64,000 bases of DNA from Parazoarcus communis (lineage in GTDB: Bacteria > Pseudomonadota > Gammaproteobacteria > Burkholderiales > Rhodocyclaceae), in assembly GCF_003111645.1 (NCBI RefSeq), contig NZ_CP022187.1:4402001-4466000 (forward strand). Direction: 5' to 3'. Under the pieces are notes generated by a model, which was given only the letters and a program-made list of their open reading frames with translations, was not told the DNA's origin and did not search any database. Position 1 is the first letter of the stretch, and each line of letters begins with the position of its first letter. The translations under genes and the position numbers were made by a program. Shown here piece after piece: positions 38,851 to 47,660 of this stretch.

Positions 38851-40018
38851 GTCCGGTCTGGTGGCCCGCCTCGTGCGGGCCGGCCTGCTTCCCCTTGCGC
38901 TGGCCGCGGTTGCGCCTGCGCAGGCGGGGGGCTGGTTGCTTGCGTCGCCCGAGCCCCGAGTGGTGCCCGGGCAGTCGTTTGAACTGATTGTCATCGGTGC
39001 GCCCGTGGATGGCGTGTGGCCGGAGCGGCTGCCGGCTCAGGTCGAGCTGCCGGACGGCGGGCCGAGGATTGCGGTCGAACTCGTGCGGGCGAGCTCGCTC
39101 GGGGAAACGCAGCGGCGCTACATCGGCCAATGGCCTGGCGAAGTGGTCGGCATGGCAACGCTTTCCCTGCTCGAGTCGCCTTCTGCAAGGCTGATTTTCG
39201 ATTCGGGAGCCGCGTTGCGGTCACCTGCAGCGTCCGCGCAGGCGGGCAACGTCGCCAAGGCCGGGGCGGTGACCCAGCAGCAACGTTCGGATGAGCCGGT
39301 GGCCCCTGCCGCGCTCAGTTTTCACGAACCGATGTATTTCGTCATCGGCGGCACCGACCCGAAGTCGGCGCGCTACCAGATCAGCTTCCGCTACCGTCTG
39401 TTCGATGACCAGGGCGTCGTGGCCGAGGGCTTCCCGCTGGTGCGCGGTCTGTATTTCGGCTTTACGCAGACCTCGTTGTGGGACCTGTCATCGGATTCCA
39501 AGCCGTTTCGCGATACGAGCTTCCGGCCTTCGCTGTTCTATCAGTGGAAGCTGTCCGATCCCAGCGAGGGGAATTCGGTCGCCCTGGCTGCCGGTTACGA
39601 GCACGAGTCCAATGGGCGCGATGAAGAGGATTCGCGCAGTATCGACACCTTGTTTGCGCGTATCGATGCCCGTTACTACTTTCCGAACGGTCGCACCTAT
39701 CTGGGCGTTGAGCCCAAGGTATGGGGCTACATCGACAAGGACGACAATCCCGATATCACCGACTACCGAGGCTACGCCCAGCTCGGTTTGCGCTTGGGAA
39801 GCGACGACGGTCTGATGCTCTCAGCATTGTTGCGCAAGGGCAAGGCGGGCGTGGGCAGCACGCAGCTCGACCTGTCCTATCCGCTGCGCCAGAGCGTGTT
39901 TTCCGGGGTCGGCGCGTTCGCGCATCTGCAGTATTTCAACGGGTACGGCGAGACGCTGCTCGATTACAACGTGGGCCGTGGTCCTCAGTTTAGAATCGGG
40001 GTTTCGATCGTAAGATAA
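38843..40018 (+). CDS. pldA: Outer-membrane phospholipase A (OMPLA)
   Basis: This 391-residue protein has a signal peptide (LVRAGLLPLALAAVAPAQAG), an extra N-terminal domain rich in beta-strands (about 30-145) and a C-terminal 12-strand barrel of the PldA family. The enzyme degrades phospholipids that reach the outer leaflet. The catalytic motif is YEHESNG (H254, S256); the third triad residue, Asn156 in E. coli, corresponds by spacing to D268 in SRSID. It is about 100 residues longer than E. coli PldA because of the N-terminal domain. The start is a GTG overlapping the last eight bases of maeB, so it may be translated by coupling. Confidence 0.88.
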   Translation: MAESGLVARLVRAGLLPLALAAVAPAQAGGWLLASPEPRVVPGQSFELIVIGAPVDGVWPERLPAQVELPDGGPRIAVELVRASSLGETQRRYIGQWPGEVVGMATLSLLESPSARLIFDSGAALRSPAASAQAGNVAKAGAVTQQQRSDEPVAPAALSFHEPMYFVIGGTDPKSARYQISFRYRLFDDQGVVAEGFPLVRGLYFGFTQTSLWDLSSDSKPFRDTSFRPSLFYQWKLSDPSEGNSVALAAGYEHESNGRDEEDSRSIDTLFARIDARYYFPNGRTYLGVEPKVWGYIDKDDNPDITDYRGYAQLGLRLGSDDGLMLSALLRKGKAGVGSTQLDLSYPLRQSVFSGVGAFAHLQYFNGYGETLLDYNVGRGPQFRIGVSIVR

Positions 40019-40067
40019 GGCGTCACCCGGCGGTTTCCGCAGCGGGTGCGCCCGCCAGGAGACCGCC

Positions 40068-41042
40068 ATGCCGCACGCCATCCGCTTTCATCAGACTGGT
40101 AAGCCCGAAGTCCTTCAATGGGAGTCGTTCGACCCCGTCGCGCCTGCTGCCGGTGAGGCACGCGTGCGCCATTACGCCGTCGGCCTGAACTACATTGATA
40201 CCTATCACCGCAGTGGCCTGTATCCGGTCCCCTTGCCTTCGGGCATTGGTCTCGAGGGGGCTGGCGTCGTCGAAGCACTCGGTGACGGGGTCGATGGACT
40301 CAAGGTGGGTGACCGCGTCGCGTATGCGGGCGGCCCGCTCGGTGCCTATGCTGAAGTGCGCAATATTCCGGCACACCGTCTGGTCGCGCTTCCCGAGTCG
40401 ATTTCGTTCGAGCAGGGCGCGGCAATGATGTTGCAGGGCCTGACCGCCGAGTATTTGCTGCGCCGCACGTATCGCGTGCAGCCGGGTGACACCATCCTCA
40501 TCCACGCCGCTGCGGGCGGGGTGGGACTGATGGTGTGCCAGTGGGCGAAGGCGCTCGGGGCGACGGTGATCGGTACGGTCGGTTCGGACGAAAAGGCCGA
40601 GATCGCACGCGCCCACGGTTGCGATCATCCGATTGTCTATACCCGCGAACGCTTTGCCGAACAGGTTCGCTCCATCACCGGTGGACGCGGTGTGCCGGTG
40701 GTCTACGACTCGATCGGTGCGGATACCTTCATGGATTCACTGGCCTGCCTGCGGCCCATGGGCATGATGGTGCTGTTCGGCGCAGCATCCGGACCGGTCC
40801 CACCTTTCGATTGTGGGCTGCTGGCGAAGATGGGGTCGCTGTTCCTGACCCGTCCGACACTGTTTACCTACACCGCGGAGCGGGACGATCTGGTTGCAAT
40901 GGCGGCTGATCTGTTCGATGTCGTGAGTGCCGGAAAGCTGAAGATCGAGATCAACCAGCGTTATCCGCTGAGCGAAGCTGCCCGTGCGCATACCGAGCTT
41001 GAGGCGCGCCTGACGACGGGTTCCAGCATTCTGTTGCCCTGA
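40068..41042 (+). CDS. qor: NADPH:quinone oxidoreductase
   Basis: This 324-residue zinc-free medium-chain dehydrogenase resembles E. coli Qor. It begins HAIRFHQTGKPEVLQWE, has VGLNYIDTYHRSGLYP, the conserved GAAMMLQGLTAEYLL and the NADP-binding AAAGGVGLMVCQWAKALGA. The family reduces quinones with NADPH by one-electron steps. It is 49 bases after pldA on the same strand, so co-transcription is possible, but no functional link is known to me. Confidence 0.9.
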   Translation: MPHAIRFHQTGKPEVLQWESFDPVAPAAGEARVRHYAVGLNYIDTYHRSGLYPVPLPSGIGLEGAGVVEALGDGVDGLKVGDRVAYAGGPLGAYAEVRNIPAHRLVALPESISFEQGAAMMLQGLTAEYLLRRTYRVQPGDTILIHAAAGGVGLMVCQWAKALGATVIGTVGSDEKAEIARAHGCDHPIVYTRERFAEQVRSITGGRGVPVVYDSIGADTFMDSLACLRPMGMMVLFGAASGPVPPFDCGLLAKMGSLFLTRPTLFTYTAERDDLVAMAADLFDVVSAGKLKIEINQRYPLSEAARAHTELEARLTTGSSILLP

Positions 41043-41084
41043 CCAGTCTGCGGCGGCCCGGGTCGTTTGGTGAGTTTGTGTTTG

Positions 41085-41113
41085 TTGCAAAGTTGTCGGG
41101 TCTGGCATATGTT
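41085..41113 (+). promoter_or_regulatory. Candidate promoter before the CmpX-like gene
   Basis: TTGCAA (41085-41090), 17 bases, TATGTT (41108-41113). Each hexamer matches four of six consensus positions. It lies about 90 bases before the start codon, in a 161-base gap. Confidence 0.35.
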
Positions 41114-41203
41114 CCCGGTATGACGCGGTGCAGCATTTTGCGCAATGGAATGGCGTCACGTGTGCTACCGCTCATCTCATGACGACCAGGGAGATCGACA
41201 ACA

Positions 41204-42679
41204 ATGGAACAGAACACGCTGATTTCGAGCTTGCAATCGACCTTGGGCGGCAGCCTGCCGGGCATACTCGGTGCGCTTGCCATCCTGGCGCTGGGCTGGT
41301 TTGCCGCAGTCCTTGTTCGCGCGGGCAGCCGCCGCGTATTGCGGGTCGCGGGCATCAACCAGAAGCTTCAGAGCGGCACCGGGCAGGCGTTCGACCTTGA
41401 GTCGATGCTCAGCCTCGGCTTGTTCGGGCTGGTATTGCTGATTACCGTCGTCGCGGTACTCAACATCCTCGATCTGGAGAGTCTGTCGTCTCCGTTCGCG
41501 GCCTTGCTGGCCCAGATCACCACCTACCTGCCACATCTGCTGGCGGGCGCCATTCTTTCGGTGGTCGCCTGGGTACTCGCGACCGTCCTTCGGGCGCTCA
41601 CGAGCAAGATGCTGGCAACAACCACGCTGGATGAACGCCTCGCAACCGAGGCCGGCATGGAGCCGATGAGCGCCAACATGGGCAATGTCGCGTTCTGGCT
41701 GGTGATCCTGCTGTTCCTGCCGGCCATTCTCGGGGCCTTTCAGCTCCAGGGCCTGCTTGAGCCGGTGCAGGGCATGGTCGATCGCGCCTTGTCGATGGTG
41801 CCCGACATCTTTGCCGCGCTGGTCATCGGATTCGTGGGCTGGCTGGTGGCCAGGGTCTTGCGCGGGCTGGTCAGCAATCTCCTTGCGGCTGCCGGCGCAG
41901 ACAGGCTCGGCACATGCATCGGACTGGATGAGACCGTGAAACTGTCGCGCCTTGCCGGCATGCTGGTGTTCATCCTGGTCTTCGTGCCAAGCCTGATCGC
42001 AGCACTCGACGCCTTGAAGATCGAGGCCGTGTCCGCCCCGGCGATCAGCATGCTCGACCAGTTCTTTGGTGCCGTGCCCAATATCCTGGCGGCGGCGGTG
42101 ATTCTGGGCGTGACCTGGTTCGTTGCCCGCTTCGCGTCCGGTCTGGTTGCGCGACTGCTCGCAGGCGTCGGGTTCGACCTGCTGCCGGCGAAGCTGGGCC
42201 TTGGGCACGCGATTGGCGAAGGACAGACCGCATCGGCGCTGGTGGGGCGCCTGGTGCTGTTCTTTGCGATGCTGTTTGCCGTGGTGGAAGCGGCGAATCG
42301 CCTGGGGTTCGGTCAGATCAGCGAACTGGTGACGATGTTTGTTCAGTTCGGTGGCGACATCCTGCTCGGTGCGGTGATCCTTGTTGCCGGTTTCTGGCTC
42401 GCCAACCTCGCTGCCGAGGCCATCAACCGGGCCAGCGGCGAGCATGCGAGCGGGCTGGCACGCATTGCCCGCGTCGCCATTCTCGGACTGGTGATTGCAA
42501 TGGGCTTGCGTGCCATGGGCATTGCCGACGATATCGTCAATCTGGCTTTTGGCCTGGGTTTTGGTGCGGTTGCAGTGGCGGTGGCCCTGTCCTTCGGACT
42601 GGGTGGTCGCGAAGCGGCGGGTCGCCAGATGGAGTACTGGCTGGCCAGGTTGCGCAAGGACGAGCCCGGCAAGGGCTGA
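41204..42679 (+). CDS. CmpX-like inner-membrane protein with repeated TM helices
   Basis: This 491-residue protein is made of about ten to eleven hydrophobic helices. A unit of the kind PxxxxAxxxxxxGWxxAR recurs four to five times (LPGILGALAILALGWFAAVL, VPDIFAALVIGFVGWLVARV, VPNILAAAVILGVTWFVARF, GGDILLGAVILVAGFWLANL), each probably one conserved TM helix. The end AFGLGFGAVAVAVALSFGLG resembles the pore helix of MscS-like channels, but the large cytoplasmic MscS domain is missing. It fits the CmpX group of small-conductance mechanosensitive channel relatives. Its role is likely in membrane tension sensing, but this is inference. A strong terminator follows. Confidence 0.75.
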   Translation: MEQNTLISSLQSTLGGSLPGILGALAILALGWFAAVLVRAGSRRVLRVAGINQKLQSGTGQAFDLESMLSLGLFGLVLLITVVAVLNILDLESLSSPFAALLAQITTYLPHLLAGAILSVVAWVLATVLRALTSKMLATTTLDERLATEAGMEPMSANMGNVAFWLVILLFLPAILGAFQLQGLLEPVQGMVDRALSMVPDIFAALVIGFVGWLVARVLRGLVSNLLAAAGADRLGTCIGLDETVKLSRLAGMLVFILVFVPSLIAALDALKIEAVSAPAISMLDQFFGAVPNILAAAVILGVTWFVARFASGLVARLLAGVGFDLLPAKLGLGHAIGEGQTASALVGRLVLFFAMLFAVVEAANRLGFGQISELVTMFVQFGGDILLGAVILVAGFWLANLAAEAINRASGEHASGLARIARVAILGLVIAMGLRAMGIADDIVNLAFGLGFGAVAVAVALSFGLGGREAAGRQMEYWLARLRKDEPGKG

Positions 42680-42691
42680 AGCTGGACTTGG

Positions 42692-42725
42692 GTCCGGTGG
42701 CGGCATGACGGCACCGGACTTTTTC
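42692..42725 (+). terminator. Intrinsic terminator of the CmpX-like gene
   Basis: GTCCGGTG and CACCGGAC form a perfect 8-bp stem with a 12-base loop, followed by TTTTTCTT. It lies 13 bases after the stop codon. Confidence 0.85.
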
Positions 42726-42771
42726 TTCCCGAGTACGGGGGGGATGGCGTCGCTCGGGTAAAATTGCGCCC

Positions 42772-45700
42772 ATGAGTTCCGCACATTCCCCCCGTTTCGT
42801 TCACCTCCGTCTTCACACCGAATACTCGATCACGGACGGCATCGTCCAGATCGATCAGGCCATTTCGTCTGCGGCTGCAGACGGCATGCCTGCGCTCGGC
42901 ATCTCCGATCTCGCCAACCTGTTCGGGATGGTCAAGTTTTACAAGGGCTGCCGCGGCAAGGGCATCAAGCCGATCGTTGGAGCGGATGTCTGGATCGAGA
43001 ACGAGGTCGAGCGCGACAAGCCTTATCGCGTGCTGCTGATCTGCAAGAACCGCAACGGTTATGGGCAGTTGTCCGAACTGCTGACGCGAGCCTATCTGGA
43101 GAACAAGCACCGCGGGCGGGCAGAATTGCGCCGCGCGTGGTTTGAAGACGGTGCCGCGAGCGATCTGCTCTGCCTTTCCGGCGCCATGATGGGCGATATC
43201 GGGCAAAACCTGGTCAACGGCAATCCCGAGATCGCCGAACTGCTGGCGGCCGACTGGAAACGCATGTTTCCGGGCGGCTTCTATATCGAGCTGCAGCGTG
43301 CCGGACATCCCGGCACCGAGGCTTATATTCGCCAGGCGCTGGTGCTGGCGAACAAGCTCGGCCTGCCGGTGGTGGCGACGCATCCGGTGCAGTTCCTCAC
43401 CCGTGAGGATTTCAAGGCGCATGAGGCCCGCGTGTGTATCGCACAGGGCTACGTGCTGGCCGACAAGCGTCGTCCGCGTGACTTTACCGAAGAGCAGTAC
43501 CTCAAGAGCCAGGACGAGATGTGCGAACTGTTCGCCGATCTCCCCGAGGCGCTCGAGAACGCCGTCGAGATTGCACGCCGGTGCTCGCTGACGGTGCAGC
43601 TGGGCAAGAACTTCCTGCCGCAGTTCCCGACGCCGGAAGGCATGACGCTGGACGACTTCCTGGTGCAGGAGGCCAAGGACGGCCTCGAGCGCCGGCTTGT
43701 CCAGCTCTATCCGAACCCGGAGGAGCGCGAGCGCCAGCGTCAGCGTTACGAGGACCGGCTGAAGTTCGAAACCGACACCATCATCCAGATGGGTTTTCCA
43801 GGCTACTTCCTGATCGTTGCCGACTTCATCCGCTGGGGCAAGGCGAATGGCGTGCCGGTGGGGCCGGGGCGAGGTTCCGGTGCCGGTTCGCTGGTAGCCT
43901 ATTCGCTTGATATTACCGACATCGATCCGCTTGAGTACGCGCTGCTGTTCGAGCGCTTCCTCAACCCGGAGCGGGTGTCGATGCCCGACTTCGATATCGA
44001 CTTCTGCCAGGACAACCGCTATCGCGTGATCGAGTACGTGCGCGAGCGCTATGGCAAGGACGCGGTGAGCCAGATCGCCACCTTCGGCACGATGGCCTCG
44101 AAGGCTGTGGTGCGCGACGTGGGGCGTGTGCTGGATCTGCCCTATGGTCTGTGCGACAGGCTGTCCAAGCTGGTGCCGGTCGAAGGTGCGAAGCCGGTTT
44201 CACTGACCCGTGCCTACGAGATGGAGCCGCAGATCGGCGACATGATGAAGGACGGCAATGACGGCGAATCGGTGCAGGAGTTGTGGAGTCTGGCGCTGCC
44301 GCTCGAGGGCCTGTCGCGTAACGTCGGCATGCACGCCGGCGGCGTGCTGATCGCGCCGGGCAAGCTGACCGATTTCTGTCCGCTCTACATCGCCGATGGC
44401 GACGATGCGACCCCGGTGTCGCAGTTCGACAAGGACGACGTCGAAGCCGTGGGCCTGGTGAAGTTCGACTTTCTCGGCCTGCGCAACCTGACGATTATCG
44501 AGCTTGCGCTGCAGTACGTGGAGCGCGAGACCGGCAAGCGGCCCGACCTGATGAGCCTTGGCTTCAAGGACCCCGCCGCCTACCAGATCCTGAAGGATGC
44601 CAATACCACGGCGATCTTCCAGGTCGAATCGGACGGCATGAAGAAGCTGCTCAAGAAGCTTGCGCCCGACCGCTTCGAAGACATCATCGCCGTGCTCGCG
44701 CTCTATCGCCCCGGCCCGCTCGGTTCGGGCATGGTGGATGACTTCATCCTGCGAAAGAAGGGCCAGCAGGAGATCGACTACTTCCATCCCGACCTCAAGG
44801 CCTGCCTGGAGCCGACCTATGGCGTGATCGTGTACCAGGAACAGGTGATGCAGATCAGCCAGATCATCGGCGGCTACACCCTGGGCGGGGCGGACATGCT
44901 GCGCCGGGCGATGGGCAAGAAGAAAGCCGAGGAGATGGCCAAGCACCGCGCCACGATTGCCGACGGTGCGAAGCAGAAGGGCTACGATCCGGCACTGGCC
45001 GAGCAGCTGTTCGACCTCATGACCAAGTTCGCGGAGTACGGCTTCAACAAGTCGCACACCGCGGCCTATGCGGTGGTCACCTACCACACGGCGTGGTTGA
45101 AGGCCCACTACTGCGCGGCCTTCATGGCGGCGACGATGTCGTCCGACCTCGACAACACCGACACGGTGAAGATCTTCTATGAAGACACCGTTGCCAACAA
45201 GATCGAGGTGTTGCCGCCCGACGTCAATGCATCCGATTACCGTTTCGTGCCCGTCGATCGCAAGGTGATCCGTTACGGTCTCGGCGCGGTCAAAGGGGTG
45301 GGCGAACCGGCGGTGCGCGCGATCATCGCGGCGCGCGAGAAAGGCGCACCCTTCCGCGACCTGTTTGATTTCTGCGAGCGTGTGGACCGTCGTCTGGCCA
45401 ATCGCCGGGTCATCGAGGCCCTGATCCGCTCGGGCGCGATGGATACGCTGGAGGGTCACAAGGGCCTCGATCGCGCGCAACTGATGGCGACCGTATCGCT
45501 GGCGATGGAGGCCGCCGAGCAGGTGGCCGCCAATGCGATGCAGGGTGGCCTGTTCGACATGATGCCCGAGGCGGCAGGGGCGGGGGTCGAGTTCGTCAAG
45601 GTGCGGCCGTGGACCGAGCGCGAGCGCCTCAAGGAAGAGAAGACCGCGATCGGCTTCTTCCTCTCCGGTCACCCCTTCAATGCCTTCAAGGGCGAGGTGC

Positions 45701-46266
45701 GCCGCTTCGTGCGCCGCACGCTGGCCCAGATCGAGCCGTCGCGCGACCTGACCATGATGGCGGGTGTGGTGATGGAGGTGCGGACCAAGGTGGGCAACCG
45801 CGGCAAGATGGCCTTCGTGCTGCTCGACGACGGCACGCAGCCACGCGAGGTGGCGGTCTATTCCGAGGTGCTCGATGCCAACCGCGGCAAGATCGTCACC
45901 GACGAGGTGCTGGTGATCGAGGGCAAGGTCAGCAATGACGAGTTCTCGGGCGGTTTCCGCATCATCGCCGACAAGCTGCTGACACTGGGCGAGGCGCGCA
46001 GCCGTTTCGCGCGTGCGCTGCAACTGAAGCTCAACGGCGAAGTGGGTGAGAGTGGCGGCGCGGCGGCAACGGCCGACCGTCTGCAGACCTTGCTGACGCC
46101 GTTCCGCGATGGCGGCTGCCCGGTCAAGGTGCGTTATCGCAACGCCGTGGCCGAGGCGGAACTGCCTTTTGGCGACGGCTGGCGCGTGCGGCTGGAGGAA
46201 AGCCTGCTCGAGAGCCTGCGCGAGTGGCTGCCGCCCGAGGCGGTGGAAGTGGTGTATCCGAACTGA
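42772..46266 (+). CDS. dnaE: DNA polymerase III subunit alpha
   Basis: This 1164-residue replicative polymerase has a PHP domain at the start (FVHLRLHTEYSITDG), the polymerase core with catalytic Asp residues in MPDFDIDFC and FDFLGLRNLTI, the beta-binding and helix-hairpin-helix part (about 800-900), and an OB fold (LTMMAGVVMEVRTKVGNRGK). It is the DnaE1 type rather than the error-prone DnaE2. The start is the ATG at 42772; no strong Shine-Dalgarno is visible. It converges on hemF with a 25-base gap. Confidence 0.98.
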   Translation: MSSAHSPRFVHLRLHTEYSITDGIVQIDQAISSAAADGMPALGISDLANLFGMVKFYKGCRGKGIKPIVGADVWIENEVERDKPYRVLLICKNRNGYGQLSELLTRAYLENKHRGRAELRRAWFEDGAASDLLCLSGAMMGDIGQNLVNGNPEIAELLAADWKRMFPGGFYIELQRAGHPGTEAYIRQALVLANKLGLPVVATHPVQFLTREDFKAHEARVCIAQGYVLADKRRPRDFTEEQYLKSQDEMCELFADLPEALENAVEIARRCSLTVQLGKNFLPQFPTPEGMTLDDFLVQEAKDGLERRLVQLYPNPEERERQRQRYEDRLKFETDTIIQMGFPGYFLIVADFIRWGKANGVPVGPGRGSGAGSLVAYSLDITDIDPLEYALLFERFLNPERVSMPDFDIDFCQDNRYRVIEYVRERYGKDAVSQIATFGTMASKAVVRDVGRVLDLPYGLCDRLSKLVPVEGAKPVSLTRAYEMEPQIGDMMKDGNDGESVQELWSLALPLEGLSRNVGMHAGGVLIAPGKLTDFCPLYIADGDDATPVSQFDKDDVEAVGLVKFDFLGLRNLTIIELALQYVERETGKRPDLMSLGFKDPAAYQILKDANTTAIFQVESDGMKKLLKKLAPDRFEDIIAVLALYRPGPLGSGMVDDFILRKKGQQEIDYFHPDLKACLEPTYGVIVYQEQVMQISQIIGGYTLGGADMLRRAMGKKKAEEMAKHRATIADGAKQKGYDPALAEQLFDLMTKFAEYGFNKSHTAAYAVVTYHTAWLKAHYCAAFMAATMSSDLDNTDTVKIFYEDTVANKIEVLPPDVNASDYRFVPVDRKVIRYGLGAVKGVGEPAVRAIIAAREKGAPFRDLFDFCERVDRRLANRRVIEALIRSGAMDTLEGHKGLDRAQLMATVSLAMEAAEQVAANAMQGGLFDMMPEAAGAGVEFVKVRPWTERERLKEEKTAIGFFLSGHPFNAFKGEVRRFVRRTLAQIEPSRDLTMMAGVVMEVRTKVGNRGKMAFVLLDDGTQPREVAVYSEVLDANRGKIVTDEVLVIEGKVSNDEFSGGFRIIADKLLTLGEARSRFARALQLKLNGEVGESGGAAATADRLQTLLTPFRDGGCPVKVRYRNAVAEAELPFGDGWRVRLEESLLESLREWLPPEAVEVVYPN

Positions 46267-46291
46267 CGAGGGCGAGCGCCCTGCGGAGTGC

Positions 46292-47200
46292 TTAAACCCA
46301 GTCTTTGGGCTGCAGGAAGACGTCGTAGAGGCGGGCTTCCGGCGAACCGGCTTCGGGGTGCCAGTCGTAGCGCCATTTGACGATGGGCGGCATCGACATC
46401 AGGATGGATTCGGTGCGTCCGCCCGATTGCAGGCCGAACAGGGTGCCGCGGTCGAAAACCAGATTGAATTCGACGTAGCGACCGCGGCGATATGCCTGGA
46501 AGTCGCGTTCGCGCTCGCCATAGGGCGCGTCGCGATGACGTTCGATGATGGGCAGATAGGCGTCGATAAAGGCGTCGCCAACCGATCGCGTCAGGCCGAA
46601 TGCGGTGTCGAAATCGGTCTTGCCGTCAGCGCCAAGATCGTCGAAGAAGAGTCCGCCGACGCCGCGGGGTTCGTTGCGATGCTTGAGGAAGAAATAGCGG
46701 TCGCACCATTCCTTCAGACGCGCATGCTCGGCCTCGCCGCCAAACGGCAGGACCGCCGCTTTGCAGGTCGCGTGAAAGTGGCGGACGTCATCCTCGTAGC
46801 CATAATAAGGCGTCAGGTCCATGCCGCCGCCAAACCACCACACGGGATCCTTGCCTTCGGCCAGGGCGATGAAGCAGCGCACGTTCATGTGCACCGTGGG
46901 GCAGTAGGGGTTGTGCGGATGCAGGACCAGCGACACGCCCATTGCCTCGAAGCGCCTGCCGGCCAGTTCTGGCCGGTGAGCGGTGGCCGAAGCCGGCATG
47001 CCGTCGCCCATGACATGCGAAAAATTGACCCCGCCGCGCTCGAAGAAGTTGCCTTCCTCGATGACACGGCTCAGACCGCCACCGCCGCCCGGTCGCGCCC
47101 ATCCGTCTGCCTTGAACGCCTGCCCGTCGAACTGTTCGAGACGGGTGACGATCCGGGTTTGAAGATCGGTGAAATAGGGCCTGACGGTGCTCGGGGTCAT
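46292..47200 (-). CDS. hemF: Coproporphyrinogen III oxidase, aerobic
   Basis: This 302-residue oxygen-dependent enzyme decarboxylates coproporphyrinogen III to protoporphyrinogen IX in heme synthesis. Conserved segments are [53 protein letters not shown] and the late [19 protein letters not shown]. The length is normal. The start is the ATG ending at 47200. It follows the DUF1508 gene by six bases, so the two may share a transcript. Confidence 0.97.
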   Translation of the reverse strand: MTPSTVRPYFTDLQTRIVTRLEQFDGQAFKADGWARPGGGGGLSRVIEEGNFFERGGVNFSHVMGDGMPASATAHRPELAGRRFEAMGVSLVLHPHNPYCPTVHMNVRCFIALAEGKDPVWWFGGGMDLTPYYGYEDDVRHFHATCKAAVLPFGGEAEHARLKEWCDRYFFLKHRNEPRGVGGLFFDDLGADGKTDFDTAFGLTRSVGDAFIDAYLPIIERHRDAPYGERERDFQAYRRGRYVEFNLVFDRGTLFGLQSGGRTESILMSMPPIVKWRYDWHPEAGSPEARLYDVFLQPKDWV

Positions 47201-47206
47201 TGATTC

Positions 47207-47539
47207 TCAGCTTTGATCGTCTACGGCCGCAGCAGCAGCGCCGGTCTTCATTGCAGCGATGGCAGCCTCACAGGCGGCTGCGTCTGCAAACATCGGGCTG
47301 GTGCCGATGACCTGGCCGTTGGTGGCGGTCAGGTTGAAGTAGGGACGTCCGTCGGATGCGGTCTTCTGTGCATAGCGCTTGTCTTCGGCCGAATTCTTGC
47401 GGACCGACTCGACGCCATTGGTACAGCTTGCCTTGGCGTTGTAGCCCTCGCTGCGAACCAGGGTCTTGCCGTTTTCGCCAACGAGTTTGAAAAAGAACTC
47501 GCCACCGGCGGACTTGGTGATCTCGAACTTAAGGGTCAT
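47207..47539 (-). CDS. DUF1508 (YegP-like) protein
   Basis: This 110-residue protein has two copies of the DUF1508 unit: KFEITKSAGGEFFFKLVGEN with SEGYNAKASCTNGVESVRKN, then DGRPYFNLTATNGQVIGTS with ADAAACEAAIAAM. The fold is a small beta-sheet dimer known from YegP; its function is unknown. A strong Shine-Dalgarno (AAGGAG) precedes the ATG ending at 47539. The 121 bases upstream contain a TATGAT hexamer on the minus strand that could be a -10. Its stop is six bases before hemF. Confidence 0.9.
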   Translation of the reverse strand: MTLKFEITKSAGGEFFFKLVGENGKTLVRSEGYNAKASCTNGVESVRKNSAEDKRYAQKTASDGRPYFNLTATNGQVIGTSPMFADAAACEAAIAAMKTGAAAAAVDDQS

Positions 47540-47660
47540 TGGTTTCTCCTTCCTGCGCTTGACGGGGATCTCGCGGTCAGCTGTATCCAGACCGCACCTT
47601 CATAAGCATAACCCGTGTAAAGATCATACCGCCGTGGCATATGTCCTTGATTGACCCGAT

